Positions 1 to 6,850 of a DNA stretch of 12,613 nt are shown piece after piece. The notes under the pieces are model-generated. The model had not been told where the DNA came from and did not search any database. It saw nothing but the letters and a program-made list of their open reading frames with translations. The DNA comes from Sphingobacteriaceae bacterium (GTDB lineage Bacteria > Bacteroidota > Bacteroidia > Sphingobacteriales > Sphingobacteriaceae). Numbering within the stretch: the stretch's first letter is position 1; the number at the start of each line of letters is the position of its first letter. A program made the position numbers and the translations under genes. Where the stretch lies: positions 1 to 12,613 of the forward strand of contig CANHHZ010000041.1 of the NCBI GenBank assembly GCA_947460275.1. Direction: 5' to 3'.

Positions 1-165
1 AAAAAACACTTAATGGCCGAAAAAGCATTTAGACTAATTCAGCACTACAGAATGCAAAACATCAATAAAGCGCTCTTTTTTAAGGAAGTAGAAATGGCTA
101 CACTAACCCCGGGATTTAACATCTATAGTTTTGTAGAAAATTATTTGGTTAAAACACTTCGCTAA
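1..165 (+). CDS. C-terminal end of an unrecognised protein (partial)
   Basis: An open frame enters the window at base 1 and runs 54 codons to a TAA at 163-165. The visible protein is a mixed basic and aromatic tail containing HYRMQNINKALFFKEVEMA and ending VENYLVKTLR. It has no membrane segment, repeat or catalytic motif that I recognise, so I do not assign a function. Its reality is supported by the continuous frame, ordinary codon use and a probable terminator hairpin that starts at its stop codon. The start and most of the gene lie to the left of the window. Confidence 0.7.
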   Translation, partial: KKHLMAEKAFRLIQHYRMQNINKALFFKEVEMATLTPGFNIYSFVENYLVKTLR

Positions 166-201
166 CAGGCGGCTAAAGTTGACTTAACTTCTCCTGTTTT
201 T
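164..201 (+). terminator. Probable intrinsic terminator of the partial upstream gene
   Basis: AACAGG (164-169) pairs with CCTGTT (193-198). Nested inside it AAGTT (176-180) pairs with AACTT (186-190) around a 5-base loop. A T run (197-201) follows at once. The structure begins inside the stop codon of the partial gene. The internal unpaired bases make it weaker than the terminator after the OmpA gene. Confidence 0.5.
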
Positions 202-301
202 AAAATAGGCTTGTTTACTGATTTTTTGGTTGTGATTTGGTATTTTTTTAAACTAAAGTGCTGTTTTAAAGAGTAGTACTCTATAAAAAATAAATAAAAA
301 T

Positions 302-331
302 TTTGTTTTATTAGATAAAACACTACCTTTA
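302..331 (+). promoter_or_regulatory. Candidate distal promoter of the OmpA-family gene
   Basis: TTTG (302-305), an 18-base spacer and TACCTTTA (324-331) resemble the Bacteroidota promoter TTTG-N(about 19)-TAnnTTTG, with the last G of the -7 box replaced by A. The spacer length equals that of the better match at 404-433. The region is AT-rich, so chance is a serious alternative. Confidence 0.25.
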
Positions 332-367
332 GGAGTAATTTATCAACTCAAAACAATTAAAAATCTG

Positions 368-384
368 CCAAAAGCTACTTTTGG
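368..384 (+). repeat. Short perfect hairpin in the OmpA-gene leader
   Basis: CCAAAAG and CTTTTGG form a perfect 7-bp stem around a 3-base loop (CTA). It lies between the two candidate promoters and has no T run after it, so it is not an obvious terminator. If transcription starts at the distal promoter, this hairpin would lie in the mRNA leader. Confidence 0.45.
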
Positions 385-403
385 AACGTAGTTTGTATGT
401 TGT

Positions 404-433
404 TTTGAGAATATAAAAAATTGTGTAATTTTG
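404..433 (+). promoter_or_regulatory. Likely main promoter of the OmpA-family gene
   Basis: TTTG (404-407), an 18-base spacer and a perfect TAnnTTTG box (TAATTTTG, 426-433) match the promoter consensus recognised by the Bacteroidota housekeeping sigma factor. The predicted transcript would start near 438-441, giving a leader of roughly 45 bases before the ATG at 485. Confidence 0.55.
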
Positions 434-453
434 TCTTACAAAAAATTACACAA
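421..453 (+). repeat. 11-bp inverted repeat over the OmpA-gene -7 box
   Basis: TTGTGTAATTT (421-431) and AAATTACACAA (443-453) are perfect reverse complements separated by 11 bases. The left arm covers most of the TAATTTTG promoter box and the right arm falls around or just after the expected transcription start. The repeat could be an operator at which a dimeric regulator blocks polymerase. The seen facts are the symmetry and the overlap; the function is inferred. Confidence 0.5.
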
Positions 454-484
454 CAAGTTTGTTTAACCTTAAAAAAAGAAAATT

Positions 485-1834
485 ATGAATTATTCTACTT
501 TAAAAAAAGGTGTTGTAGCCTCTTTAGTAGTGTTAATGGGAGTAACCTCTCTAGCTAATGCTCAAGATGCTCCAGCAACTTCTTCTTCTGCGAAAGTATT
601 CGGTGGAAGAGCGCAGTACAGAACATGGTCATTAGGAATTAACGCAGGCGTTTTAGCTCCGGTTAATGCTATTGGCGGAACCAACGATTTTACAAACTGG
701 GACGTTAACTTAGGTTATGGTGTTTCTTTGCGCAAGCAATTAGGACATGCATTTGGCTTAGAAGCTAATGTTTTCCGTGGAAAATTATCTGCTACAAACA
801 AAGATGCAGTTGGTGGTGTTAGAAACGGAACCAAAGAGTTTGAAACAGAAGTTCAATACGCAGTAGACTTAAGAGGTGTTGCTAATGTTGCAACTGTTGA
901 TTTCTTACGTCGCGAAAATGCTGTTAACTTTTTCGTAACTGCTGGTTATGGTATCATGGCTTATAACCCTAAGGTAACTTTAGCTAATGGTACAGTGACT
1001 AACAATAAAGGTAAATATGGAGATACTAGAGATAAAGATTTCATTAGAGAAGCTTACATTCCTGTAGGTGCTGGTGTTAAATTTAAAGTTTCTGACCGTG
1101 TTGCTTTCAACTTGGCTTACACTATGAACTTTGTTGACGGTGATAACGTTGATGGAGTATATGCTGGTGGAAACTCTAAAGATAAATTTTCTTACACCAC
1201 TGCTGGTTTAGAATTCTCTTTAGGTTCAAAATCAAAACCAAACTTGGATTGGGTAAACCCAGTTGCTATGATGTATGATGAATTGAAAGATCCTTCTTTA
1301 CGTCAAGAAGTTGAAGCATTGAGAAATCGTGTAGCTAGCGTTGAAAAATCTGTTGAAGCTTTGAAAAAAGATTCAGATGGTGATGGTGTTGCTGATCAAT
1401 TTGATAAATGTCCTGGAACTCCAGCTGGTACTAAAGTAGACGGTTCAGGTTGTCCACTTCCAGTTCCTGCTCCAGTTGTTGCTCCAGTTGCTCCAGTTGT
1501 AACTGCAACAGGTTTCGAAACTATCCAATTTGATTTTAATAGTTCAGTTTTAAAAACGGATTCATATCCAGTATTAGATAAATTATCTTCAGTATTGCGT
1601 GAAAACGGTGGTAAAGTAACTACAAAAGGTTACGCTTCTAGCGAAGGTACTGCTGCATACAATTTGAAATTATCTAAAGACAGAGCTAACTCTGTTAAAA
1701 CTTATTTAGTAAACTCTGGCGTTAGTGCTAGTTTGGTTACTGTAAAAGGTTTAGGTGAAGCTAATCCAATTGCTTCAAACGATACTGAAGAAGGTCGTAT
1801 CCAAAATCGTCGTGTTGAAACTTCAAGAAACTAA
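485..1834 (+). CDS. OmpA-family outer-membrane protein (beta-barrel, TSP3 repeat, OmpA domain)
   Basis: This 449-residue protein links the outer membrane to peptidoglycan. A Sec signal peptide ends at ANA (24-26), leaving Gln27 as the mature N-terminus. Residues of about 30-250 look like an outer-membrane beta-barrel with alternating aromatic and glycine-rich strands. A short heptad-like helix (about 270-295) leads to one thrombospondin type 3 calcium-binding repeat (DSDGDGVADQFDKCP from residue 296), a Pro/Val/Ala linker, and an OmpA C-terminal domain (about 346-449) with GYASSEG, LSKDRANSV and GRIQNRRVE. Arg400 matches the peptidoglycan-binding Arg of E. coli OmpA, but the matching Asp is Ser385. 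Abundant GGT, GCT and GTT codons, a strong terminator and a dedicated promoter suggest high expression. The ATG at 485 is fixed by the signal peptide. Confidence 0.95.
   Translation: MNYSTLKKGVVASLVVLMGVTSLANAQDAPATSSSAKVFGGRAQYRTWSLGINAGVLAPVNAIGGTNDFTNWDVNLGYGVSLRKQLGHAFGLEANVFRGKLSATNKDAVGGVRNGTKEFETEVQYAVDLRGVANVATVDFLRRENAVNFFVTAGYGIMAYNPKVTLANGTVTNNKGKYGDTRDKDFIREAYIPVGAGVKFKVSDRVAFNLAYTMNFVDGDNVDGVYAGGNSKDKFSYTTAGLEFSLGSKSKPNLDWVNPVAMMYDELKDPSLRQEVEALRNRVASVEKSVEALKKDSDGDGVADQFDKCPGTPAGTKVDGSGCPLPVPAPVVAPVAPVVTATGFETIQFDFNSSVLKTDSYPVLDKLSSVLRENGGKVTTKGYASSEGTAAYNLKLSKDRANSVKTYLVNSGVSASLVTVKGLGEANPIASNDTEEGRIQNRRVETSRN
1469..1499 (+). repeat. Short tandem repeat in the OmpA-protein linker
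   Basis: The decamer GCTCCAGTTG occurs three times (1469-1478, 1481-1490, 1490-1499). It encodes the Ala-Pro-Val linker between the TSP3 repeat and the OmpA domain. Such near-tandem repeats can change length by slippage, which would alter linker length but keep the frame if changes come in threes. Confidence 0.6.
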
Positions 1835-1855
1835 TATTTCTTGAATTCAATTTTT

Positions 1856-1887
1856 AAAACCCTCTAGCTCAGCTAGAGGGTTTTTTT
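1856..1887 (+). terminator. Strong intrinsic terminator after the OmpA-family gene
   Basis: CCCTCTAGC (1860-1868) pairs perfectly with GCTAGAGGG (1872-1880) around the loop TCA. A run of seven T (1881-1887) follows, and four A (1856-1859) precede the stem and can extend it with the first T bases. It lies 22 bases after the stop codon. The symmetric A/T flanks could also let it work on the minus strand, but no minus-strand gene converges here. Confidence 0.95.
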
Positions 1888-1901
1888 ATTACCTTTACAT
1901 T

Positions 1902-2036
1902 ATGTACTTTTTTAGAAAAACAGACCCAAACCGTCCTAACAATTTTAACATTAGGGTAATGCATTTGATTAATGCGCTTGCCATCATTTTATTTTTGGCT
2001 GGCATACTTTACAAATTAATACAGTGGCTATTTTAA
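1902..2036 (+). CDS. Small single-pass membrane protein, 44 residues
   Basis: ATG at 1902 opens 44 codons ending in TAA at 2034-2036, seven bases before ridA. The protein begins MYFFRKTDPNRP, continues with NNFNIRVMHLIN and ends in a hydrophobic segment (about residues 22-43, with LAIILFLAGILYKLI) that should cross the membrane once. The basic N-terminal half suggests a cytoplasmic N-terminus. The pattern (Y/F)FRKxDPNxPxxxN...MHxIN followed by one membrane helix recalls small Bacteroidota proteins of the DUF6728 type. That match is from memory and uncertain. A TACCTTTA box at 1890-1897, close to TAnnTTTG, sits only four bases before the ATG. The function is unknown. Its position suggests it is the first gene of the ridA-rarD-recG cluster. 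Confidence 0.6.
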   Translation: MYFFRKTDPNRPNNFNIRVMHLINALAIILFLAGILYKLIQWLF

Positions 2037-2043
2037 TCCTAAC

Positions 2044-2424
2044 ATGAAAAAAATTATCAATACAACTAATGCTCCTGCTCCAATTGGCCCTTACAGTCAA
2101 GCTGTAATTGCCAACGGATTTTTATTTGCTTCGGGCCAAGTTGCCATAAATCCCGAAAACGGGGAGCTTAATATATCTACTCTCGAAGAAGAAACACATC
2201 AGGTAATGCGCAACATTAAGGCGGTCTTGTTAGAGGCTGATTACACTTTTGATGATATTGTTAAAACAACTATTTTTCTTTCTGATATGAATTTATTTGC
2301 AGCGGTAAACGAGGTGTACGGGTCGTACTTTGCCTCAGCCTATCCAGCTAGAGAAACAATAGCTGTGAAAGGATTACCAAAAGGAGTTAATGTAGAAATA
2401 TCTATCACTGCCTTTAAAGCTTAA
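2044..2424 (+). CDS. ridA: RidA family reactive enamine/imine deaminase
   Basis: This 126-residue protein has the full length of the RidA/YjgF/YER057c/UK114 family. These cytosolic trimers hydrolyse reactive enamine and imine intermediates, such as those made by PLP-dependent threonine dehydratase, to ketoacid and ammonia, and so protect PLP enzymes. Visible family features are APIGPYSQA at the N-terminus (Tyr17), the FASGQVAINP strand, the helix HQVMRNIKAVL, and the active-site block PARETIAVKGLPKGVNVEI. Arg103 there is the substrate-carboxylate-binding Arg that marks true RidA deaminases, and Glu118 is the conserved acidic partner. It follows the small membrane protein by seven bases and is followed three bases after its stop by the permease gene, so co-transcription is likely. 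Confidence 0.93.
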   Translation: MKKIINTTNAPAPIGPYSQAVIANGFLFASGQVAINPENGELNISTLEEETHQVMRNIKAVLLEADYTFDDIVKTTIFLSDMNLFAAVNEVYGSYFASAYPARETIAVKGLPKGVNVEISITAFKA

Positions 2425-2427
2425 GTA

Positions 2428-3330
2428 GTGAATTCAAAGTCTAGGTATTTATTAGCTGCATTTCTTTCGGTAGGGATTTGGGGTTTTTTTGCTATTCCGT
2501 TAAGAAATTTAAAAGCATTCCCATCACAAGAGATATTGTACTATCGCATTTTTACTTCATTGATCGTAATTTGGATAACAATATTTTTGTTTAGAAAATC
2601 GGCACTAAAAAAAGATATCGCTTATTACAAATCGGCCTTGCCTAGTCAAAAACAAATTATTGTTTGGCAAATTTTGGGCGCTACGGTTTTACTTACTCTA
2701 AATTGGTTTAGCTTTATTTATGCGGTAAATAATGTGAGTCTTAAATCGGCAGCATTTGCCTACATGGTTTGTCCGCTTATTACTGCTTTTGGCGGATTTT
2801 TAATTTTAAAAGAAGAGCTGTCTAAACTTAAATTAGTTTCGCTCGGCATTGCCTTAGTTAGTATTCTGCTTTTGGCTACTGGTTCGTTTATTGAAGTGGC
2901 ATGGTCTGTAGGTATTGCTTCTTTATATGCGTTTTATTTAATAATTCAGCGTAAAATGCAGCACTTGGATAAATTAAATGTGCTTGCTTTGCAAATTACC
3001 ATTGCTGTGCTGTTGATGTTACCCTTTTATCTTTATCAGCATCAAGCATTGCCAACTAGTGCTTGGTTTTGGTCTAACATTGTTATTATTGCAGTTTTGT
3101 TTACGGTAATTCCGTTATTTTTGAGCCTTTATGCACTTATTGGCATACCGTCTTCTACCTTAGGAATTATTATTTATCTTAATCCTATCATTGCTTTTAG
3201 TGTTGCAATTTTATATTTTAATGAAAAAATAGATGTTCATCAATTGTTGGCTTATACTTTATTGCTTTTTGCCGTTTTTCTTTTCAATTGGAACTTAATA
3301 AAAGATATGTTTACTTTAAAAAGAAAATAG
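2428..3330 (+). CDS. RarD-like EamA family transporter (GTG start)
   Basis: This is a 300-residue inner-membrane protein with about ten hydrophobic helices arranged as two EamA halves (about residues 6-152 and 155-292). The N-terminal signature, IWGFFAIPLRNLKAFPSQEI followed by LYYRI, matches the RarD-type subgroup, in which a Trp-Gly-x-x-Pro helix is followed by an Glu-Ile-x-x-x-Arg motif. EamA proteins usually export or take up amino acids, metabolites or drugs. The substrate cannot be told from sequence. The start is GTG at 2428, three bases after the ridA stop. An in-frame TAA lies directly upstream and there is no ATG before the first membrane helix, so the GTG is well supported. It belongs to the ridA-recG cluster. 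Confidence 0.88.
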   Translation: MNSKSRYLLAAFLSVGIWGFFAIPLRNLKAFPSQEILYYRIFTSLIVIWITIFLFRKSALKKDIAYYKSALPSQKQIIVWQILGATVLLTLNWFSFIYAVNNVSLKSAAFAYMVCPLITAFGGFLILKEELSKLKLVSLGIALVSILLLATGSFIEVAWSVGIASLYAFYLIIQRKMQHLDKLNVLALQITIAVLLMLPFYLYQHQALPTSAWFWSNIVIIAVLFTVIPLFLSLYALIGIPSSTLGIIIYLNPIIAFSVAILYFNEKIDVHQLLAYTLLLFAVFLFNWNLIKDMFTLKRK

Positions 3331-3337
3331 GATTGCC

Positions 3338-5443
3338 TTGTTTGCCTCAAATTTAGATATGCTGTTAGTTTACCTTAAGGGTGTAGGGCCTAAGCGTGCC
3401 GAACTTTTGCAAAAAGAGTTGGGCATGAATACTTATGGTCAGTTACTTAACCATTATCCTTTTAGGTATATTGATAGAACACGTTTTTATAAAATAAGCG
3501 AACTTACACCTGAGCTACCTTTAGTACAAGTAGTAGGCAAAATTTTAAGTAAGGAAACCATTGGCGAAAAGCACAAAAAAAGAATTGTAGCTAAATTTGC
3601 AGACGAAACCGGAATAATGGATTTGGTTTGGTTTCAAAGTTTAAAATGGGTTGAGGAGAATGTCCTTCGCGGAAGTACTTATATCGCCTTTGGCAAGCCC
3701 AATTGGTTTAACAATAGTTTCAGTATTTCGCATCCAGATTTAGAAGCTTATCCACGTAAGCAAGGTGTTACAGGAAACTTAACCCTGCAGCCCATTTATC
3801 ATACTACCGAGAAAATGAAGAAAAGTTTTTTGGATAGCAAGGGCCTTCAAAAACTTATTCAAAACATTATTGAGCTGCATATTAACGAGGTTAAGGAAAC
3901 CTTGCCTCTCTACATTTTGGAGAAATATAAGTTAATTAGCAAAAAAGAAGCACTAATCCAGATACATTTCCCGGCAAATACCCAAATGCTGCAGCATGCC
4001 GAAAGGCGCCTAAAATTTGAAGAACTGTTTTTTATTCAGCTTCAGTTATTGCATAACAAACAATTGCGCAGTTTAAAATTTAAAGGCGCACCTTTTAATA
4101 CTGTAGGCGATAAGGTAAATACTTTTTACAACAAGATGTTGCCTTTTGCCTTAACTAATGCCCAAAAACGAGTAATTAAAGAAATACGAATTGATACCCA
4201 AAGGGGAAGCCAAATGAACAGGCTAGTGCAAGGCGATGTGGGTAGTGGTAAAACTGTGGTGGCGTTGATGAGCATGTTGTTGGCCAATGACAATGGACAT
4301 CAAGCTTGTATGATGGCGCCGACAGAAATTTTGGCTCGTCAGCATTTTCAATCTTTAGTAGATTTGTTAAAAGGCGAATTGGTAAATGTGGCTATTTTAA
4401 CAGGGAATACAAGTAAAAAGCAACGTATTCTATTGCATCAGCAATTGGAAAATGGCGAAATTGATATTTTAGTAGGTACGCACGCCCTCATAGAAGATAA
4501 AGTAAAGTTTAAAAACCTTGGTTTAGTTGTCATAGACGAGCAACATCGTTTTGGGGTAGAGCAAAGGGCTAAGTTATGGCGAAAAAATGTAATTCCGCCT
4601 CATATTTTAGTGATGACTGCTACACCAATACCTCGAACTTTGGCCATGACCTTATATGGCGATTTGGATGTTTCGGTAATTGATGAGTTGCCTGTTGGGA
4701 GAATACCAATAGAAACTAAGCATCTATTTGAAGGTCAGCGTTTGCGCATGTTTGGGTTTATGAAGCAAGAAATTGCCAAAGGTAGGCAAGTGTATGTAGT
4801 TTACCCTTTGATTAAAGAAAGCGAAACGCTCGATTTATTACATTTAGAAGCGGGAATAGAACAACTAAGCCATGAGTTTCCTTTGCCCAATTACCAAATA
4901 AGTATTGTACATGGCCAAATGCCAAATACCGACAAGCAATACGAAATGCAACGATTTATTGAGGGTAAAACCCAAATTATGGTAGCTACTACCGTAATAG
5001 AAGTTGGCGTAAATGTACCTAACGCATCGGTAATGATTATAGAAAATGCAGAGCGATTTGGACTTTCTCAGTTGCACCAGCTGCGGGGAAGGGTTGGACG
5101 TGGCGCCGAACAATCTTTTTGTATTTTAATGTCGGGCAATAAACTAAGTGCTAATTCCAAGCTGCGTTTAGAAACGATGGTGAAAACAAATAACGGTTTC
5201 GAAATATCTGAAATCGATTTGCAATTACGCGGTCCTGGAGATATTACTGGAACCCAACAAAGTGGAGTTTTAGAGCTTAAAATGGCCAACTTGGCCAAAG
5301 ATCAAATTATTTTACAAGAAGCAAGAAATACGGTTATCCAACTTTTTGAACAAGACCCAACACTCAGCAATCCGGAAAATATTCTGCTTAAAAATTACCT
5401 CGATAAAAAAAACAGAGGGATTACCTTTGATAAAATTTCTTAA
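3338..5443 (+). CDS. recG: ATP-dependent DNA helicase RecG
   Basis: RecG is a monomeric double-strand DNA translocase that remodels stalled replication forks and branch-migrates Holliday junctions. The 701-residue length is typical. An N-terminal helical segment with YLKGVGPKRAELL leads to the OB-fold wedge domain (about 55-150). The superfamily 2 motor follows: Walker A GDVGSGKT (299-306), DEQH box (400-403), motif III TATPIPRT, and motif VI QLRGRVGRG (581-589). The RGPGDITGTQQSG stretch near the C-terminus is the family's characteristic end region. The start is probably TTG at 3338, seven bases after the permease stop. An in-frame stop lies at 3317-3319, no ATG lies between, and the next ATG (3359) would remove seven N-terminal residues. 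No frameshift or missing motif is seen. Confidence 0.95.
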   Translation: MFASNLDMLLVYLKGVGPKRAELLQKELGMNTYGQLLNHYPFRYIDRTRFYKISELTPELPLVQVVGKILSKETIGEKHKKRIVAKFADETGIMDLVWFQSLKWVEENVLRGSTYIAFGKPNWFNNSFSISHPDLEAYPRKQGVTGNLTLQPIYHTTEKMKKSFLDSKGLQKLIQNIIELHINEVKETLPLYILEKYKLISKKEALIQIHFPANTQMLQHAERRLKFEELFFIQLQLLHNKQLRSLKFKGAPFNTVGDKVNTFYNKMLPFALTNAQKRVIKEIRIDTQRGSQMNRLVQGDVGSGKTVVALMSMLLANDNGHQACMMAPTEILARQHFQSLVDLLKGELVNVAILTGNTSKKQRILLHQQLENGEIDILVGTHALIEDKVKFKNLGLVVIDEQHRFGVEQRAKLWRKNVIPPHILVMTATPIPRTLAMTLYGDLDVSVIDELPVGRIPIETKHLFEGQRLRMFGFMKQEIAKGRQVYVVYPLIKESETLDLLHLEAGIEQLSHEFPLPNYQISIVHGQMPNTDKQYEMQRFIEGKTQIMVATTVIEVGVNVPNASVMIIENAERFGLSQLHQLRGRVGRGAEQSFCILMSGNKLSANSKLRLETMVKTNNGFEISEIDLQLRGPGDITGTQQSGVLELKMANLAKDQIILQEARNTVIQLFEQDPTLSNPENILLKNYLDKKNRGITFDKIS

Positions 5444-5448
5444 TCCCA

Positions 5449-5498
5449 ATCCCTAAAGTAGGGGGATGAATGAAGATTCAGTCTAAAGATTAATCTTC
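5449..5498. terminator. Inverted repeats between convergent recG and serine hydrolase genes
   Basis: CCCTA (5451-5455) and TAGGG (5459-5463) form a tight stem around AAG, with outer AT pairs possible past two extra G. A second perfect repeat, GAAGATT (5472-5478) and AATCTTC (5492-5498), overlaps the stop codon of the minus-strand gene. Neither has a proper T run on either strand. The location between convergent genes fits a weak bidirectional terminator, but this is inferred. Confidence 0.3.
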
Positions 5499-6722
5499 GT
5501 CGCTACCCGGTAAAGAGCCGCTTCCGGTATAAGCACCTTTGCGTATAATTGGCATTTTAAGGTATTTAAATAAATCGTCTAAATGCAGTAAGCTGCCATT
5601 GGTAAGGTTTCCTAAAAGAACAACGACAATATCTTTATCCAAATCGCGTATATAAATATGGCGGAAACCATGCCACCAGCCGGTGTGGTACACTACTTTA
5701 TCCATCCCTTTACCATCAAACATTCGCCAGCCGTAACCATAGTTAAAGTGTCCGTTTACTGGTTTGTTGCGCCCAACATAAGCCGTATCTAAGCTTTTTT
5801 GAGATAGTAATCGGCCATTCTTTAAATATTTATCATATAAAAGCAAATCATGTACGGTACTGTAAATCCCTTTATCTCCAACTGGCCCATCCAAAAAGTT
5901 TTGTACCACAGAGTAGCGCCAAGTGCGGTCGTGGCCAACTACATCAACAGGAATTTTTGGATAAACCGTGGTAGAATATACATGTGTATTTTTCATCCCG
6001 GCAGGTTTAAATATATGCTCCATCATGTATTCTGCATAAGTTTTACCTGTTACTTTTTCGATTATGGCACCCAAAACCATAAAATTAGAGTTGTTGTAAT
6101 GAAATATATTGTCGGGTTTTGTATACGGGCGAGGTTTTTTTTCGGCAATAACGTTCATTACTTCAAAATTGCTAACTCCTTTTTTCTGATTTCTTTTTTC
6201 TTTGCGCCAAATGTCATCAATAAAATAAACGTAGTTCATCATCCCGCTTCGGTGACTAAGTAACAACTTAATGGTAATGCCCTCGTAAGGAAAATTAGGG
6301 AAAAACTTTTTTACATTGTCTGTTAGCTTCAATTTTCCAGCTTCTGCAAGTTGCATAATCGCTACCCCAGTAAAGGTTTTGGTAATAGAAGCCAGTTCAA
6401 ATTCTGAGTTTATCTTTAAACTATCGCGGTGCAAATAATCAGCCCATCCAATTGCTTTTTGATAAAGTATTTTTCCTTTTTTTGCTACCAATACGTTGCC
6501 ATTAAACCCCGATTTTTTATGCAGATTTTGAATAAAATTTGCTATCCATTGATCGCTTTTTTTTGGGTCGTAAGTCACCAAGAGGCGATCGTCTACGTCG
6601 TCTTGTTTTGTTCTAACTTTTTTTTCTGCTTCTGCTATTTTTGCTTTTTCTACTGCGCTTGTACAAGCTAAAAGCGTTAAAAAACCTAAGGAAATGGCTG
6701 TAATTAAGTAACGAAACTTCAT
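5490..6722 (-). CDS. Lipid-anchored serine hydrolase of the beta-lactamase/DD-peptidase superfamily
   Basis: This 410-residue protein belongs to the beta-lactamase (PF00144-type) family, which includes class C beta-lactamases, DD-carboxypeptidases and esterases. The signal peptide ends in a lipobox, LLAC with Cys20, so it should be a lipoprotein of the cell envelope. A charged linker (about 21-60) follows. The catalytic motifs are S-x-x-K as SITK (112-115), Y-x-N as YNN (209-211) and HTG (346-348), the counterpart of KTG. Other family landmarks are LLSHRSGM and NFMVLGAIIEKVTGKTYAEYM. The tail is Gly/Ser/Asp-rich. HTG instead of KTG and the non-essential context favour a peptidase or esterase over an antibiotic beta-lactamase, but substrate cannot be read from sequence. 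It is convergent with recG and divergent from fumC. Confidence 0.92.
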   Translation of the reverse strand: MKFRYLITAISLGFLTLLACTSAVEKAKIAEAEKKVRTKQDDVDDRLLVTYDPKKSDQWIANFIQNLHKKSGFNGNVLVAKKGKILYQKAIGWADYLHRDSLKINSEFELASITKTFTGVAIMQLAEAGKLKLTDNVKKFFPNFPYEGITIKLLLSHRSGMMNYVYFIDDIWRKEKRNQKKGVSNFEVMNVIAEKKPRPYTKPDNIFHYNNSNFMVLGAIIEKVTGKTYAEYMMEHIFKPAGMKNTHVYSTTVYPKIPVDVVGHDRTWRYSVVQNFLDGPVGDKGIYSTVHDLLLYDKYLKNGRLLSQKSLDTAYVGRNKPVNGHFNYGYGWRMFDGKGMDKVVYHTGWWHGFRHIYIRDLDKDIVVVLLGNLTNGSLLHLDDLFKYLKMPIIRKGAYTGSGSLPGSDED

Positions 6723-6750
6723 TTAATGATGAATTTGGATGATGAAGTTC

Positions 6751-6785
6751 CGAAATTAAGGATTATTGTTTTTGTAAATGCAAAA
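6751..6785 (-). promoter_or_regulatory. Candidate promoter of the serine hydrolase gene
   Basis: Read on the minus strand, TTTTG (6785-6781), a 22-base spacer and TAATTTCG (6758-6751) approximate the Bacteroidota promoter TTTG-N-TAnnTTTG with one mismatch in the -7 box. The box ends 28 bases before the ATG (6722), a normal leader length. Confidence 0.3.
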
Positions 6786-6850
6786 GAGTTTTAAACATTG
6801 TTTTGTTTTCAAAAATAATTGTTGGTGATTGGTATGAAATCGTTTCGTCC

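Larger units (their letters stand above)
166..484. other. Long AT-rich intergenic leader of the OmpA-family gene
   Basis: This stretch holds no convincing ORF. Besides the terminator at its left end, it carries four short perfect inverted repeats: AGAGTA/TACTCT (270-275/277-282), GTTTTAT/ATAAAAC (305-311/315-321), CCAAAAG/CTTTTGG (368-374/378-384) and an 11-bp repeat at 421-453. It also carries two candidate promoters with identical spacing, annotated separately. The final part (about 463-484) is A-rich and precedes the ATG without a clear Shine-Dalgarno site, as is usual in Bacteroidota. Confidence 0.6.

Noticed and set aside
331..393. Short open frame after AGGAG in the OmpA-gene leader (from about 338, ending in TAG)
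   Set aside because: It would need an ATT start, has only about 17 codons, and overlaps the CCAAAAG/CTTTTGG hairpin. There is no sign of coding bias.
1863..1880. Resemblance of the terminator stem (TAGCTCAGCTAGAG) to the D-arm of a tRNA
   Set aside because: No acceptor stem, anticodon arm or T-arm surrounds it, and the perfect hairpin with a T run right after a stop codon is fully explained as a terminator.
4865..5298. Minus-strand open frames inside recG
   Set aside because: They lie within the conserved helicase motifs of recG on the other strand and show no family features. They are shadows of the real gene.
5850..6671. Plus-strand open frames opposite the serine hydrolase gene
   Set aside because: Their translations are rich in Phe, Cys and Tyr from the antisense of A-rich codons, with no recognisable motif. 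The minus-strand gene has all catalytic motifs.
5490..6722. Calling the serine hydrolase an antibiotic-resistance beta-lactamase
   Set aside because: It has HTG instead of KTG, a lipoprotein signal and the general form of the broad DD-peptidase/esterase group. Sequence alone does not support resistance.
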